Source of the DNA: Enhydrobacter sp.
GTDB lineage: Bacteria > Pseudomonadota > Alphaproteobacteria > Reyranellales > Reyranellaceae
NCBI GenBank assembly: GCA_026126105.1
Contig: JAHCJV010000071.1
Span: 1-32,465 of the forward strand
Direction of reading: 5' to 3'
DNA: 32,465 nucleotides
Shown: positions 7,439 through 15,755 of the stretch, piece by piece
Numbering within the stretch: position 1 is the first letter of the stretch
Layout of the letters: every line of letters starts with the position of its first letter
Position numbers and translations under genes: made by a program
Notes under the pieces: model-generated
What the model saw: the letters and a program-made list of their open reading frames with translations, nothing else
Databases searched by the model: none
What the model was told of the DNA's origin: nothing

Positions 7439-7653
7439 CGGGTGACTTCGAATAGGGAGAACACACGACACTATTCTCCGTGCTGAATTTGCCCACAACA
7501 GGGAAATCGCCGCTATTTCAATGTTCAGTCGACGTGCATTGCATTGGCTTTCGGTGCCCGGAACGACGGCAGAGGGAATTGCAGCCCACGTCTTGACGCT
7601 GCAAGCTTCGGTGCGCACCGTGTGCGATCATCCGATCCACGAGGTCAGCGTCC
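7439..7653. promoter_or_regulatory. Divergent intergenic region, membrane protein / dioxygenase
   Basis: This 215-base spacer is the only place for promoters of the dioxygenase gene and the divergent membrane-protein gene unless they lie inside neighbouring genes. A TTGACG hexamer near 7593-7598 could be a -35 element for the plus-strand gene, but no good TATAAT-like box follows at 17 bases. An AGG-containing GAGG site lies about 10 bases before the dioxygenase ATG. No convincing operator palindrome was seen. Confidence 0.3.
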
Positions 7654-8505
7654 ATGTCCATTTCCGTTCGGCCCCTATCCTATGCGCTAGGTGCCGAAAT
7701 CCAGGGCGTCGATATCGGCAAGCCCCTGAGCAACTCCGAGTTCGACCAGGTTCATCGCGCGTTCCTGGAAAGCGGCATTCTTCTGTTCCGGGACCAGAAG
7801 ATCACGCGCGAGCAGCACATCGCCTTCAGCCGGCGCTTCGGCGAATTGGATACCCACGACTCGCTGCCCCGCGACCGGCATCCCGACTATCCCGAACTGC
7901 TGCTCGTCACCAATATCCCGAAGGAGAACGGCATGCCGTCGGACTCGCGATATACGGGCCAGCAGTGGCACTCGGACATGTCGTTCACGCCCGTGCCGTC
8001 GCTTGGTTCGCTGCTGCGCGGCATTACCATCCCGCCGGTCGGCGGCGACACGATGTTCACCAACATGTATCGTGCTTACGACGCCTTGTCGGACGGCATG
8101 AAGAAAATGATCGAGCCGCTGCACGGTATCCATACCGGCACACGCAAGGTCGACGATCCGAATTCGGATCGCGAGAAGGAGCAGAAGAAGATCAATCCGC
8201 CGATCGCCCAGCCGGTGGTGCGCGTCCATCCCGAGACGGGCAGGAAGGCGCTCTATATCGGCGAGAAGGTGTCGTGCTTCGTCGGCATGACGGTCGAGGA
8301 AAGCAAGCCTTTGATTGACTATCTGGTGAAGCACGCGACACGGCCGCAGTTCGTCTATCGCCACCAATGGAAGCAGGACGACATATTGCTCTGGGACAAT
8401 CGCTGCACGATGCACATCGCGCTCGGCGACTATGAGGAAGGGGAGATTCGCCATCTCGAGCGCACTACCGTGAAGGGCACGCCGTCGGGATATTACCTGC
8501 AATGA
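7654..8505 (+). CDS. TauD/TfdA-family Fe(II)/2-oxoglutarate dioxygenase
   Basis: It is a predicted non-heme iron oxygenase that couples 2-oxoglutarate decarboxylation to hydroxylation of a small organic substrate, often a sulfonate, phenoxyacid or similar ether. The facial triad is visible as His106-x-Asp108 in QQWHSDMSF and a distal His254 in NRCTMHIA. The 2-oxoglutarate-binding Arg is probably Arg270 in HLERTTVKG. The 283-residue length and the N-terminal LGAEIQGVDIGKPL match TauD and 2,4-D dioxygenases. The substrate cannot be assigned. The last bases overlap the start of the next gene (ATGA), a solute receptor, which suggests uptake and oxidation of the same compound. Confidence 0.9.
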   Translation: MSISVRPLSYALGAEIQGVDIGKPLSNSEFDQVHRAFLESGILLFRDQKITREQHIAFSRRFGELDTHDSLPRDRHPDYPELLLVTNIPKENGMPSDSRYTGQQWHSDMSFTPVPSLGSLLRGITIPPVGGDTMFTNMYRAYDALSDGMKKMIEPLHGIHTGTRKVDDPNSDREKEQKKINPPIAQPVVRVHPETGRKALYIGEKVSCFVGMTVEESKPLIDYLVKHATRPQFVYRHQWKQDDILLWDNRCTMHIALGDYEEGEIRHLERTTVKGTPSGYYLQ

Positions 8506-9467
8506 AGCGCGCGGTCTTTCTCAAGGGCCTCGGCGCTGCGACCCTCGCGCCCGCGCTCGTCCGTGCGCAGGGCGCCTATCCGGAGAAGCAGATCCGCATG
8601 GTGATCCCCTTCTCTCCCGGCGGCACGACAGACCTGCTGGCGCGCGCCGTCGGCCAGCACATGCAGGAGGCGTGGGGCCAGGTGGTGGTCGCCGACAACC
8701 GCGCCGGCGCCAACGGCGTCGTGGCTGGTGACATCGTCGCCAAGTCGGCGGGCGACGGATACACGCTGTCGACGGTAGCGATGGGCCACGCCATCAATCC
8801 GCTGATCTACAAGAAGCTGCCGTATGATGGCGTCAACGACTTCACGCCGATCAGCCTGCTCGCGACCTTTCCGCAGCTCGTGCTCGTGCATCCCTCGCTG
8901 CCGGCTAAGACGCTCGGCGAGCTGATCGAACTCGCGAAGAAGTCTCCCAAGCCGCTGACCTACGGCTCGGGCGGCAACGGGTCCTCGCAGCATCTTGCCG
9001 GCGCGCTGTTCGCGCACATGGCAGGCCTGACGATGACCCATGTCGCCTACAAGGGCGGAAATCCGGCGCAGCTCGATCTCATGGCCGGCAATCTCGATCT
9101 GGTGATCATCCAGCCGAACGCCAAGGAGGTCGTGACTTCCGGCAAGCTGCGGGCCCTCGCGGTGAGCTCGACGCAACGCAGTCCCGACTATCCCGATGTG
9201 CCGACGGTCGCCGAGGCGGGCGTGCCGGGCTATCAGTCGGTGGCATGGTACGGGCTGGTCGGTCCGAAGAACATGCCGGCCGACATCCTGAAGAAGCTGA
9301 GCGCGGAAACAATTCGCGCTGTCGCTGCTCCCGGCGCGCGCGCCGTCATCGCGACTCAAGGCGGCGTTGCGGTGGGCAGCACGCCGGCAGAGTTCACCGA
9401 CTTCATCGTGGCTGAACGCAAGCGCTACGAGGTGATCGTGCGCGAAGCGGGGATGGTCGTCGAGTGA
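8502..9467 (+). CDS. Bug/TctC-family solute-binding receptor
   Basis: This is a predicted periplasmic receptor of the tripartite tricarboxylate-transporter (TTT) family, which binds carboxylates and many other small molecules. Residues 1-22 form a basic, hydrophobic export signal ending in LVRAQG. The mature part has the Bug hallmarks YPEKQIRMVIPFSPGGTTDLLAR, VVVADNRAGANGVVAGD and TYGSGGNGSSQHLAGALF. The 321-residue length is standard. It overlaps the dioxygenase stop by 4 bases. No TctA or TctB membrane subunit lies in the window, as is common for orphan Bug proteins, so the transporter partner is unknown. Confidence 0.92.
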   Translation: MKRAVFLKGLGAATLAPALVRAQGAYPEKQIRMVIPFSPGGTTDLLARAVGQHMQEAWGQVVVADNRAGANGVVAGDIVAKSAGDGYTLSTVAMGHAINPLIYKKLPYDGVNDFTPISLLATFPQLVLVHPSLPAKTLGELIELAKKSPKPLTYGSGGNGSSQHLAGALFAHMAGLTMTHVAYKGGNPAQLDLMAGNLDLVIIQPNAKEVVTSGKLRALAVSSTQRSPDYPDVPTVAEAGVPGYQSVAWYGLVGPKNMPADILKKLSAETIRAVAAPGARAVIATQGGVAVGSTPAEFTDFIVAERKRYEVIVREAGMVVE

Positions 9468-9485
9468 TCCGGCACGCGAGTTGCG

Positions 9486-10901
9486 CTACGGCAACGCCTC
9501 GGGCGAGAAGCCGGCGGGCGGCTTGAAGTTGGCCTTGAACTGGCGCGACCAGGCCTTGTTCGAGACCTCCTGTGCGGCCGCGATGATCGCGGGCTCGTCC
9601 ATCGTCAGCACCTTGCCGTCACGCATCAGCCACTGGCCATCGACCATCACCGACTCGACGTCGCGCGCCTGGCCGTTGTGAACGAAATTGGACACGGCAC
9701 GCAGCATCGGCACCAGATGGGCACGCTGGGTGTCGATCATGATGAAGTCCGCCTTGTTGCCGGCCGCCAGCCAGCCGCCGTCGGGCATCCCGAACGCCTT
9801 GTAGCCGTTGCGGCTCGCCCAGCGCAGCGCCTGTTCGGGAGTCGGGTGCCGGCCGTCCTCGCGGCGCACGCGTTCCATGAACATGCCGGTGCGCATCACC
9901 TCGACCATGTCCTCGGCCATGTTATCGGAGCCCATGGTGATGGTGCAGCCCTGCGACTCCAGCGATTCGATGCGCGGGCTGAGGCCTCGGCGGGCGGCGA
10001 TCGCGGCGTTGAAGGCGACGATGACCTTCGCATCGCCCAGGATCTTCTCCTCGCGCGGGTCCATGCAGCGGCAATGGGCGCAGATCACTTTCTCGTTCAG
10101 GAAGCCCAGATCGGCGAGATATTCGGTGGGCAGCCGGTTGCGATGTGCCTGCACCGCGGCGACCTCGCCCCAGATCTGGTTCAGATGGATGGTCATCCAG
10201 GTGCCGAGCTTCTTCTGCAGAGCGCTCAGGTCTTTCAGCAGCTCGGGCGAGCACATGTCCGGGGCCCAGGCCGAGATGGCAACGCGAATGCGGCCGTCGG
10301 CCTTGCCGTTCCATTTGGCGAAGGTCTTCTCGATCGTCTCCATGTGCTTCTGGCCGAGCGCACGGTCGAGCTGGTAGGGCGCCGGATCGCCGATCGACGT
10401 TCCTACCCGATCGTAGGCACGCTCGCCGAACAGGAACCGCAGGCCCGATTGGCCGAGCGTCTCGGCGTAGTCGTCGATGTTGTCCGAATCCTCGAGCATG
10501 AAGGTGACGCCGCTGCGCAGGCATTCGAGCGCGCCGAGCTGGGCCATGACGCGGCGCTCCTCGGGCGTCATGTCGGGCAGGGGGATCGGCGACAGGCCGC
10601 CGGAGAACGGCGGCTTGTGCGGCGGCGAGAGGTCCTCGAACACGCCGCGGGCCAAGGTCATGGTGAGATGGGTGTGGGTGTTGGCGAAGCCCGGCATCAC
10701 CATCTTGCCGCGCCCGTTGATGCGGTCGGCCGAGGGATAGCGCGCCTGGAGGTCGGCGTCGGCGCCGATCGCGGCGACCTTCTTGCCCTCGATGGCGATC
10801 GAGGCGCCGTAATGCACCGTGTCGTTATCGTCGCCGGTGACGATGACAGTGTCGTGGATGATCGTGGTCAATGCTGCCCCCAACTGTCGCGCAAGTGTCA
10901 C
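9486..10901 (-). CDS. Metal-dependent amidohydrolase, cytosine deaminase/TrzN-like
   Basis: It is a cytosolic amidohydrolase-superfamily enzyme of the subgroup with SAH/guanine deaminases and s-triazine hydrolases. The metal ligands are visible: His76 and His78 in FANTHTHL, His239 in MTIHLNQ, His276 in ICAHCR and Asp326 in MGSDN. A short beta-domain frames the barrel, ending in DVESVMVDGQWLMRDGKVL. In many relatives His239 is followed by a Glu three residues later (HLAE-type); here that place is Gln242, so the substrate or mechanism may differ. The GTG at 10901 is the longest start; a TTG at 10871 preceded by a G-rich stretch is a real alternative. It converges with the dioxygenase-Bug pair. 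The substrate is unknown. Confidence 0.85.
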   Translation of the reverse strand: MTLARQLGAALTTIIHDTVIVTGDDNDTVHYGASIAIEGKKVAAIGADADLQARYPSADRINGRGKMVMPGFANTHTHLTMTLARGVFEDLSPPHKPPFSGGLSPIPLPDMTPEERRVMAQLGALECLRSGVTFMLEDSDNIDDYAETLGQSGLRFLFGERAYDRVGTSIGDPAPYQLDRALGQKHMETIEKTFAKWNGKADGRIRVAISAWAPDMCSPELLKDLSALQKKLGTWMTIHLNQIWGEVAAVQAHRNRLPTEYLADLGFLNEKVICAHCRCMDPREEKILGDAKVIVAFNAAIAARRGLSPRIESLESQGCTITMGSDNMAEDMVEVMRTGMFMERVRREDGRHPTPEQALRWASRNGYKAFGMPDGGWLAAGNKADFIMIDTQRAHLVPMLRAVSNFVHNGQARDVESVMVDGQWLMRDGKVLTMDEPAIIAAAQEVSNKAWSRQFKANFKPPAGFSPEALP

Positions 10902-10937
10902 GAGGATATACTGTCGACCGCATCAGGGGGAGCGGGC

Positions 10938-12200
10938 ATGAGGCGACGGGCGGTGCTGGGCGGAATTGGTGCCAGCGTGACGGCGGGCTGCGACGCGCCA
11001 GCGCGGTTGGCGCCGCTGCCACCGGCGCTGCGTGCAACGGCGTCGCTCCAGGGCTTTCCGGCTGGGGCGCATCTCGTCCTCGATGGTACGGATGACCAGC
11101 TTTTGGGCCGCATGGCGTTGTCCGCGCTGCGCCGCGAGATCGCATACGCGGAAAAGACCGGTGCAAAGGAACTCGGTGCGGCAGCGTTCCTGGCGATTTC
11201 GGGCGGCGGCGAGAACGGCGCTTATGGCGCGGGGCTGTTGACCGGATGGAGCGCACTCGGTACGCGGCCGGAATTCAAGGCGGTGACGGGCGTCAGCACC
11301 GGTGCGTTGATCGCTCCCTTCGCTTTCCTCGGGCCTGCCCACGACAAGGAACTCGAGCGCTTCTATACGACGATCGGCAAGAAGCACGTGATGGTTTCGC
11401 GCGGCCTGATCTCGGCGGTGCTCGGCGAGTCGTTCTACGACTCGACGCCGCTGCTGAACCTCATCCGCAGCGTTCTGACGCCGGAAGTGGTTGCCGCGAT
11501 CGCACGAGAGCATACTGACAAGGGCCGGCTGCTCTGCGTCGCCACGACCAATCTCGACGTGCCGGTCGGCGTGCTGTGGGATATCGGCCTGATCGCGTCC
11601 ACCGGCCATGAGAACGCCGCCGGTCTGATCGCCAGGATCCTGCTCGCCTCTGCCTCCATCCCCGGCGCATTCCCACCAGTCATGATCAATGTCGAGGCGG
11701 GTGGGCGCCAATATCAGGAAATGCACGTCGATGGCGGCACGGTGGCCCAGGTGGTGTTCTACCCTGCATCCTTCACCGGCGACGATCTGGTGCCGCCGAA
11801 GCCGGCGGAAGCTGCGCGCCTGCGCCGGGCCGTCGTGGATCGCCAGCGCAGCATATACGTGATCCGCAACTCTCGACCGGGAGCCGATCTGGAGATGGTG
11901 GATCGCAGCATGCTGACGATCGCGGGTCGCGCTCTCTCGACCCTGATCAGCACCCAGGGTGTCGGCGACCTCTACCAGCTCTACGTCACCGCCCAGCGCG
12001 ACCACATCGATTACAACGTGAGCTGCATTCCCGAGAGCTTCGCCGAAAAGCTGCGCGAACCGTTCGACACCACCTACATGAACAAGCTCTATCAGGTGGG
12101 CCGGGCGGCGATCGTCAGCGGCACCGCGTGGAGCAAGTATCCGCCGGGGTACAACCCGGCGCCGCTCAGACAGGTGAGATCGACCGCCGCGGGCCGCTGA
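10938..12200 (+). CDS. Patatin-like phospholipase, putative lipoprotein
   Basis: This is a predicted acyl hydrolase with a Ser-Asp dyad. The oxyanion loop SGGGENGAYGAG lies at residues 88-99, the nucleophile Ser120 in GVSTGA and the catalytic Asp265 in HVDGGT. The frame is open far upstream, but the ATG at 10938 is preceded by a strong GGGGGAG site and starts a signal-like sequence. Two or more Arg, a short hydrophobic run and TAGC at residues 15-18 suggest a lipobox with Cys18, so an envelope-anchored enzyme is likely; Thr at the -3 position makes this less than certain. The product has 420 residues. One base separates its stop from the cyclase ATG, so the two are almost surely co-translated. 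Confidence 0.85.
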   Translation: MRRRAVLGGIGASVTAGCDAPARLAPLPPALRATASLQGFPAGAHLVLDGTDDQLLGRMALSALRREIAYAEKTGAKELGAAAFLAISGGGENGAYGAGLLTGWSALGTRPEFKAVTGVSTGALIAPFAFLGPAHDKELERFYTTIGKKHVMVSRGLISAVLGESFYDSTPLLNLIRSVLTPEVVAAIAREHTDKGRLLCVATTNLDVPVGVLWDIGLIASTGHENAAGLIARILLASASIPGAFPPVMINVEAGGRQYQEMHVDGGTVAQVVFYPASFTGDDLVPPKPAEAARLRRAVVDRQRSIYVIRNSRPGADLEMVDRSMLTIAGRALSTLISTQGVGDLYQLYVTAQRDHIDYNVSCIPESFAEKLREPFDTTYMNKLYQVGRAAIVSGTAWSKYPPGYNPAPLRQVRSTAAGR

Positions 12201-12201
12201 C

Positions 12202-14286
12202 ATGCCGCAACGCCGCTCGGTTCCGTTCAGCATCCACATTCTGACGCTGATGGCAGCGATCATGGTACCGCTGGCGTCGACACTCCTGTGGCTCGGCTGG
12301 CGCGCCGTCGACCAACTGGAGCAGCGGGATGTCGATCAGGGCATGTCCGCGCTCGACGCTGCCGTCGTGGGATTCCTGGGTAACGGATTGCAAGTGATCG
12401 TCCTGGTCGGGCAGACGCTGGGCGAGGTGCCGGCATTCTCGCCGCACGTCGGCAGCACCGCGGATGACGAGCGCCTGCGCCAGCTCACGGCGGTGCTACG
12501 CCGCCATCCGACCGTCGACGCGACCTTCGTTGGTTATCCCGATGGTCGCCTGCTCTATGCGGGCCGCACGGAATCCTTTTCTCCGGCGCGTCGGAGGGAA
12601 TTCAACGTGCCGCTTGGCGATCCGATCGTGCTGCGCGTCATCGAAGGCGAGGGTGCGTCGCGCCGCGACATCTGGCGGTTCGTGGGCGTCGACGGCAAGC
12701 CGGGAGCCTCGCAATCGCAGCCGAGCGACTTCGATCCACGACAGCGGCCCTGGTACGAGGCAGAGCAAAAGCGCGCGCCGACGCTCACCGAACCCTATCG
12801 GTTCGCCTGGTCGAACGAGCCGGGTGTCTCTGTGGGCGTGCCAATGCCGAACGGCGGGGTCATCGGCTTCGACGTGTCTCTCGCCACGCTCAGCCGGTTG
12901 ATCGTGCAGTACAAGCTTACGCCCAACTCCATCATCCTGGTCGCAACCGGCACGTCCGACATCTTCATCGAGACGCAGCCCTGCGATGCCGGCGACGCCA
13001 CCTGCCTGCCGGGCGACGAGGAGGTGCGTGCGCTCGTGCGCCGTGCCGCGGCGGAGGCAGCCGGCAGGGAGCTCCAGCGTGACGTTCAAGTCGCTGGCCG
13101 TGACTATAAGCTCATCGTGCATCCGGCTCCGCCGACCTATGGTCGGCCTTTCGCGGTTGCGGCGGCGGTGCCCCTCGAGGAGCTCACCGCCGCTTCCCGT
13201 GTGCTGATAGAGCGCGCCGTCATCGTGGCGGGCACAGCTGTCGGTTTGGCAATCCTGGCGACGCTGGCGGTCTCGCTTCTCCTGTCGCGATCGATGACGC
13301 GCCTCGCCGCCAAGACCCAACGGATTCGCGATCTCGACTTCTCCGACAAGGCGCCGGTCGTCAGCCGGATCACGGAGGTTCTACGGCTGTCCGAAGCGGT
13401 AGAGCGGATGCGCGAGGGGCTGGAGGTTTTCGGGCATTACGTCTCGAAGGATCTCGTGCGCCAGATCATGCGGTCACCCGGGAGCACGGGAGTGGGCGGC
13501 GAGCGCCGCGACGTGACCGTGATGTTCACCGACATCGAAGGCTTCTCGCGGATCAGCGAGGACATCGCGCCGGAGCTGTTGACCAGCCGCTTGTCGCGTT
13601 ATTTCGAGGCGCTGGGCGCGGCGATCTCCGGTAATCACGGCATGATCGACAAGTATATCGGCGACAGCGTGATGGCGTTCTGGAACGCCCCCGAGCTCGA
13701 CCCCGATCACGTCGTCCATGCCTGCCGCGCCGCGCTGCAGGCAGCGGCAGCCAGCCGCGCCCTTGCCGACAAGTGGCGCGGCAGAGGACGACCGGTCTTC
13801 CGCACCCGCTTTGGCCTGCATGCGGGTCCTGCCGTTGTCGGAAATGTCGGCGCGCGCGAGCGGATCAACTATACGCTGGTCGGCGCGGTCGCCAACCAGG
13901 CGTCGCGGCTGGAAGGGCTGAACAAGGTATACGGCACCGACATCCTCGCGAGCGGCGAAGTTGCCGGCCGCGCGAAGGGTCAGCTGGTCTGGCGTCATAT
14001 CGATCGCGTTGTTGCCGCCGGCACGACCGAGGTTCTGGAGATCTTCGAGCCGCTCGGAGAAGTCGCGACGGCGGAAGCGCACGCTCCTTTCCTTGCCTGC
14101 TGGCAAACGGGCCGCGTTGCCTACGGCGACGGCCGGTTCGCGGATGCGATCGCTCACTTCGAGGCGGCCGCGGCGCTGCGGCCCGGCGACGGCCCGTGCC
14201 GTGTCTTCGTTGCGCGCTGCACCGACTTCTTGCGCAACGGCCGGCCGGAAGGCTGGGACGGCGCCTGGCGCTTCGACAGCAAGTAG
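12202..14286 (+). CDS. Membrane class III adenylate/guanylate cyclase with Cache-type sensor
   Basis: The 694-residue protein has a membrane helix near residues 10-33, an extracytoplasmic domain of about 300 residues and a second helix near 338-362. A HAMP-like linker and a class III cyclase domain (about 436-620) follow. The outer domain contains RQRPWYEAEQ, typical of dCache/PAS-like ligand domains. Metal-binding Asp444 (FTDIEGF) and Asp488 (GDSVMAFW) are present, as are Lys484, Asn565 and Arg569. The position usually occupied by the base-selecting Asp (GDxVN) is Ala562 in VGAVANQASRL, so ATP versus GTP preference is open. The C-terminal ~70 residues resemble a short TPR-like tail. The gene follows the patatin gene by one base, hinting at envelope lipid sensing or turnover. 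Confidence 0.9.
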   Translation: MPQRRSVPFSIHILTLMAAIMVPLASTLLWLGWRAVDQLEQRDVDQGMSALDAAVVGFLGNGLQVIVLVGQTLGEVPAFSPHVGSTADDERLRQLTAVLRRHPTVDATFVGYPDGRLLYAGRTESFSPARRREFNVPLGDPIVLRVIEGEGASRRDIWRFVGVDGKPGASQSQPSDFDPRQRPWYEAEQKRAPTLTEPYRFAWSNEPGVSVGVPMPNGGVIGFDVSLATLSRLIVQYKLTPNSIILVATGTSDIFIETQPCDAGDATCLPGDEEVRALVRRAAAEAAGRELQRDVQVAGRDYKLIVHPAPPTYGRPFAVAAAVPLEELTAASRVLIERAVIVAGTAVGLAILATLAVSLLLSRSMTRLAAKTQRIRDLDFSDKAPVVSRITEVLRLSEAVERMREGLEVFGHYVSKDLVRQIMRSPGSTGVGGERRDVTVMFTDIEGFSRISEDIAPELLTSRLSRYFEALGAAISGNHGMIDKYIGDSVMAFWNAPELDPDHVVHACRAALQAAAASRALADKWRGRGRPVFRTRFGLHAGPAVVGNVGARERINYTLVGAVANQASRLEGLNKVYGTDILASGEVAGRAKGQLVWRHIDRVVAAGTTEVLEIFEPLGEVATAEAHAPFLACWQTGRVAYGDGRFADAIAHFEAAAALRPGDGPCRVFVARCTDFLRNGRPEGWDGAWRFDSK

Positions 14287-15381
14287 CTACGTCTTCAGGA
14301 ACCAGTCGAGAATCGCGCCATTCTCGTCGCGCGGATAGGTGTGCGAGAGATCGGCGATCTCGCGGTAGACGGCCGCGGCGCCGGCCTGGACAAGCGTTTG
14401 CTCCGCAGTGCGCGCGAGCTGCGCCGGGAACATCCAGTCCTGCGCGCCATGGACAATATGGACTGGCAGGCCGCGAACGCGATCGGCATCGGCCATGGTC
14501 ATCATCATCAACGGATGGAACGCCGCCGCGATCGGCGCGAGATGGGTGAAGCGGCAGCCCTCGCGCAAGCCGAGCACGTAACTGAAGGTGCCGCCGTCGC
14601 TCATGCCGGTGAGGAGCTGGCGCGTTACATCCACATTCCAGCGTTCGCCGACCTCGTCGACCATGCGGTCGATGTTGTCGCCGTCGACGTCGGGCTCCAT
14701 CAGCGACCAGGTCGAGCCGCTGGCGGTGGGCGCGAGCAGGATGAAGCCGCGCGTGCGCGCCTCGCGCAACCAGCTCCACAGGAAGGCGCCGCCGTTGCCG
14801 CTGCCGCCGTGCATGGCCACGACCAGCGGCCAGGCACGCTCAGGGTCGTAGTACTCCGGCACGTAGAGCGAGAAGGCGCCGCGGGTGCCGGCCGGGCCGC
14901 CGACATGCATCGTGCCGACGTCGTCGCGCAACGGATCGATCGCTGCAAGCGCCGCGAGTCGGTCCTTGTCCTCGCGTGCCGCCGGTTCGAGGAAGAACTG
15001 GCTGACGGGCCGCAGATGCGGGCTCATAGGATAGAGGGCCTCGCAGGCACGCGCGTAGGTGCGCAGCGCCCGATAGGCAGCGAGCATCGGCTGCGCGTCT
15101 TCCGGAGCGGCCATCAGGCTGCCGAGTCCCTCGCCTGCTGCTGCGGCAGCACGCTCGAGACAGTCGCGAGCCGGTGCGAGACGCTCCGGCCAATCGAGGG
15201 CGCGCGAGGCGCGCAGCGCTTCATCGAGCAAGGTGTCGCGCCCGGCGACCGCTGCGATCAGTTCCTGCAGGGTGTGAGGGGCAAGATGGCGCCCGGTGAA
15301 TTCAAGCGCATAAAGCGCTTTCAGGACGGCCGGCACCAGCCTCGAGATGATGTCCACCGCTGGGTCGGTGGCCTCGCTCAC
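14287..15381 (-). CDS. Alpha/beta-hydrolase, phospholipase/carboxylesterase-like
   Basis: This is a predicted serine esterase. The C-terminal hydrolase domain (about residues 165-364) has VVAMHGGSGNGG as oxyanion region, Ser261 in GMSDGG as nucleophile, Asp315 in HGAQDWMFP and His347 in DLSHTYP. The first ~150 residues are helical-looking and unfamiliar. A longer frame begins at 15678, but that part lies over the DUF1304 gene in another frame. The GTG at 15381 overlaps the DUF1304 stop as GTGA and is preferred, giving 364 residues. Its stop directly abuts the cyclase stop of the convergent operon. The substrate is unknown; it is last in a three-gene unit with GMC oxidoreductase and DUF1304. 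Confidence 0.82.
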   Translation of the reverse strand: MSEATDPAVDIISRLVPAVLKALYALEFTGRHLAPHTLQELIAAVAGRDTLLDEALRASRALDWPERLAPARDCLERAAAAAGEGLGSLMAAPEDAQPMLAAYRALRTYARACEALYPMSPHLRPVSQFFLEPAAREDKDRLAALAAIDPLRDDVGTMHVGGPAGTRGAFSLYVPEYYDPERAWPLVVAMHGGSGNGGAFLWSWLREARTRGFILLAPTASGSTWSLMEPDVDGDNIDRMVDEVGERWNVDVTRQLLTGMSDGGTFSYVLGLREGCRFTHLAPIAAAFHPLMMMTMADADRVRGLPVHIVHGAQDWMFPAQLARTAEQTLVQAGAAAVYREIADLSHTYPRDENGAILDWFLKT

Positions 15382-15755
15382 AGAGTCGACCGCCGCGTTG
15401 GCGCGCGCACGAACGCGACCAAAACCAAGGCCAGCAGCGCGGGCAGCGCCTGAACATAAAGGATGGTCATCTTGGCGGTGAGGCCGCCATAGACTCCGGC
15501 GATGACCATGCAGGCGAGGAAGAAAACCTTCACGTCGCGACGTCCGGCGAACAGTCCCCACAGCAGGCCGACCGCCAGAAAGCCGTTGTAGAGTCCCTGA
15601 TTGGCGGCGAGCACGGCGGAGGCAGCAGAAAATTCCGGCGTCATGTCGAATATCCGCTGCCCCACCGGATGGTTCCACAGGACCATCTCCAGAATCACGA
15701 ACCAGCCGTGGACCATCGCGACCAGCAGCACGAGCAGGTGGGACAGGAAGCGCAT
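15378..15755 (-). CDS. DUF1304-family small membrane protein
   Basis: The protein has 125 residues and four probable membrane helices, near residues 3-25, 43-65, 70-90 and 97-118. MVHGWFVILEMVLW and the NQGLYNGFLAVGLLWG segment are typical of DUF1304 proteins, whose function is not established. The ATG at 15755 shares one base with the GMC stop (TGATG); a TTG one codon earlier is also possible. Its own stop overlaps the esterase GTG. This double overlap makes stoichiometric co-translation with both neighbours likely. Confidence 0.8.
   Translation of the reverse strand: MRFLSHLLVLLVAMVHGWFVILEMVLWNHPVGQRIFDMTPEFSAASAVLAANQGLYNGFLAVGLLWGLFAGRRDVKVFFLACMVIAGVYGGLTAKMTILYVQALPALLALVLVAFVRAPTRRSTL

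Noticed and set aside
7439..7618. Sixty-codon N-terminal extension of the membrane protein
   Set aside because: The extension is polar and occupies most of the divergent promoter region; the ATG at 7438 leads directly into a membrane helix.
9678..10937. Long N-terminal extension of the patatin frame
   Set aside because: It lies wholly antisense to the amidohydrolase gene. The ATG at 10938 has a strong ribosome-binding site and starts a signal sequence.
15382..15678. N-terminal extension of the esterase frame
   Set aside because: It is out of frame over the DUF1304 gene, whose translation has clear membrane helices; the GTG at 15381 gives a GTGA coupling typical of this window.
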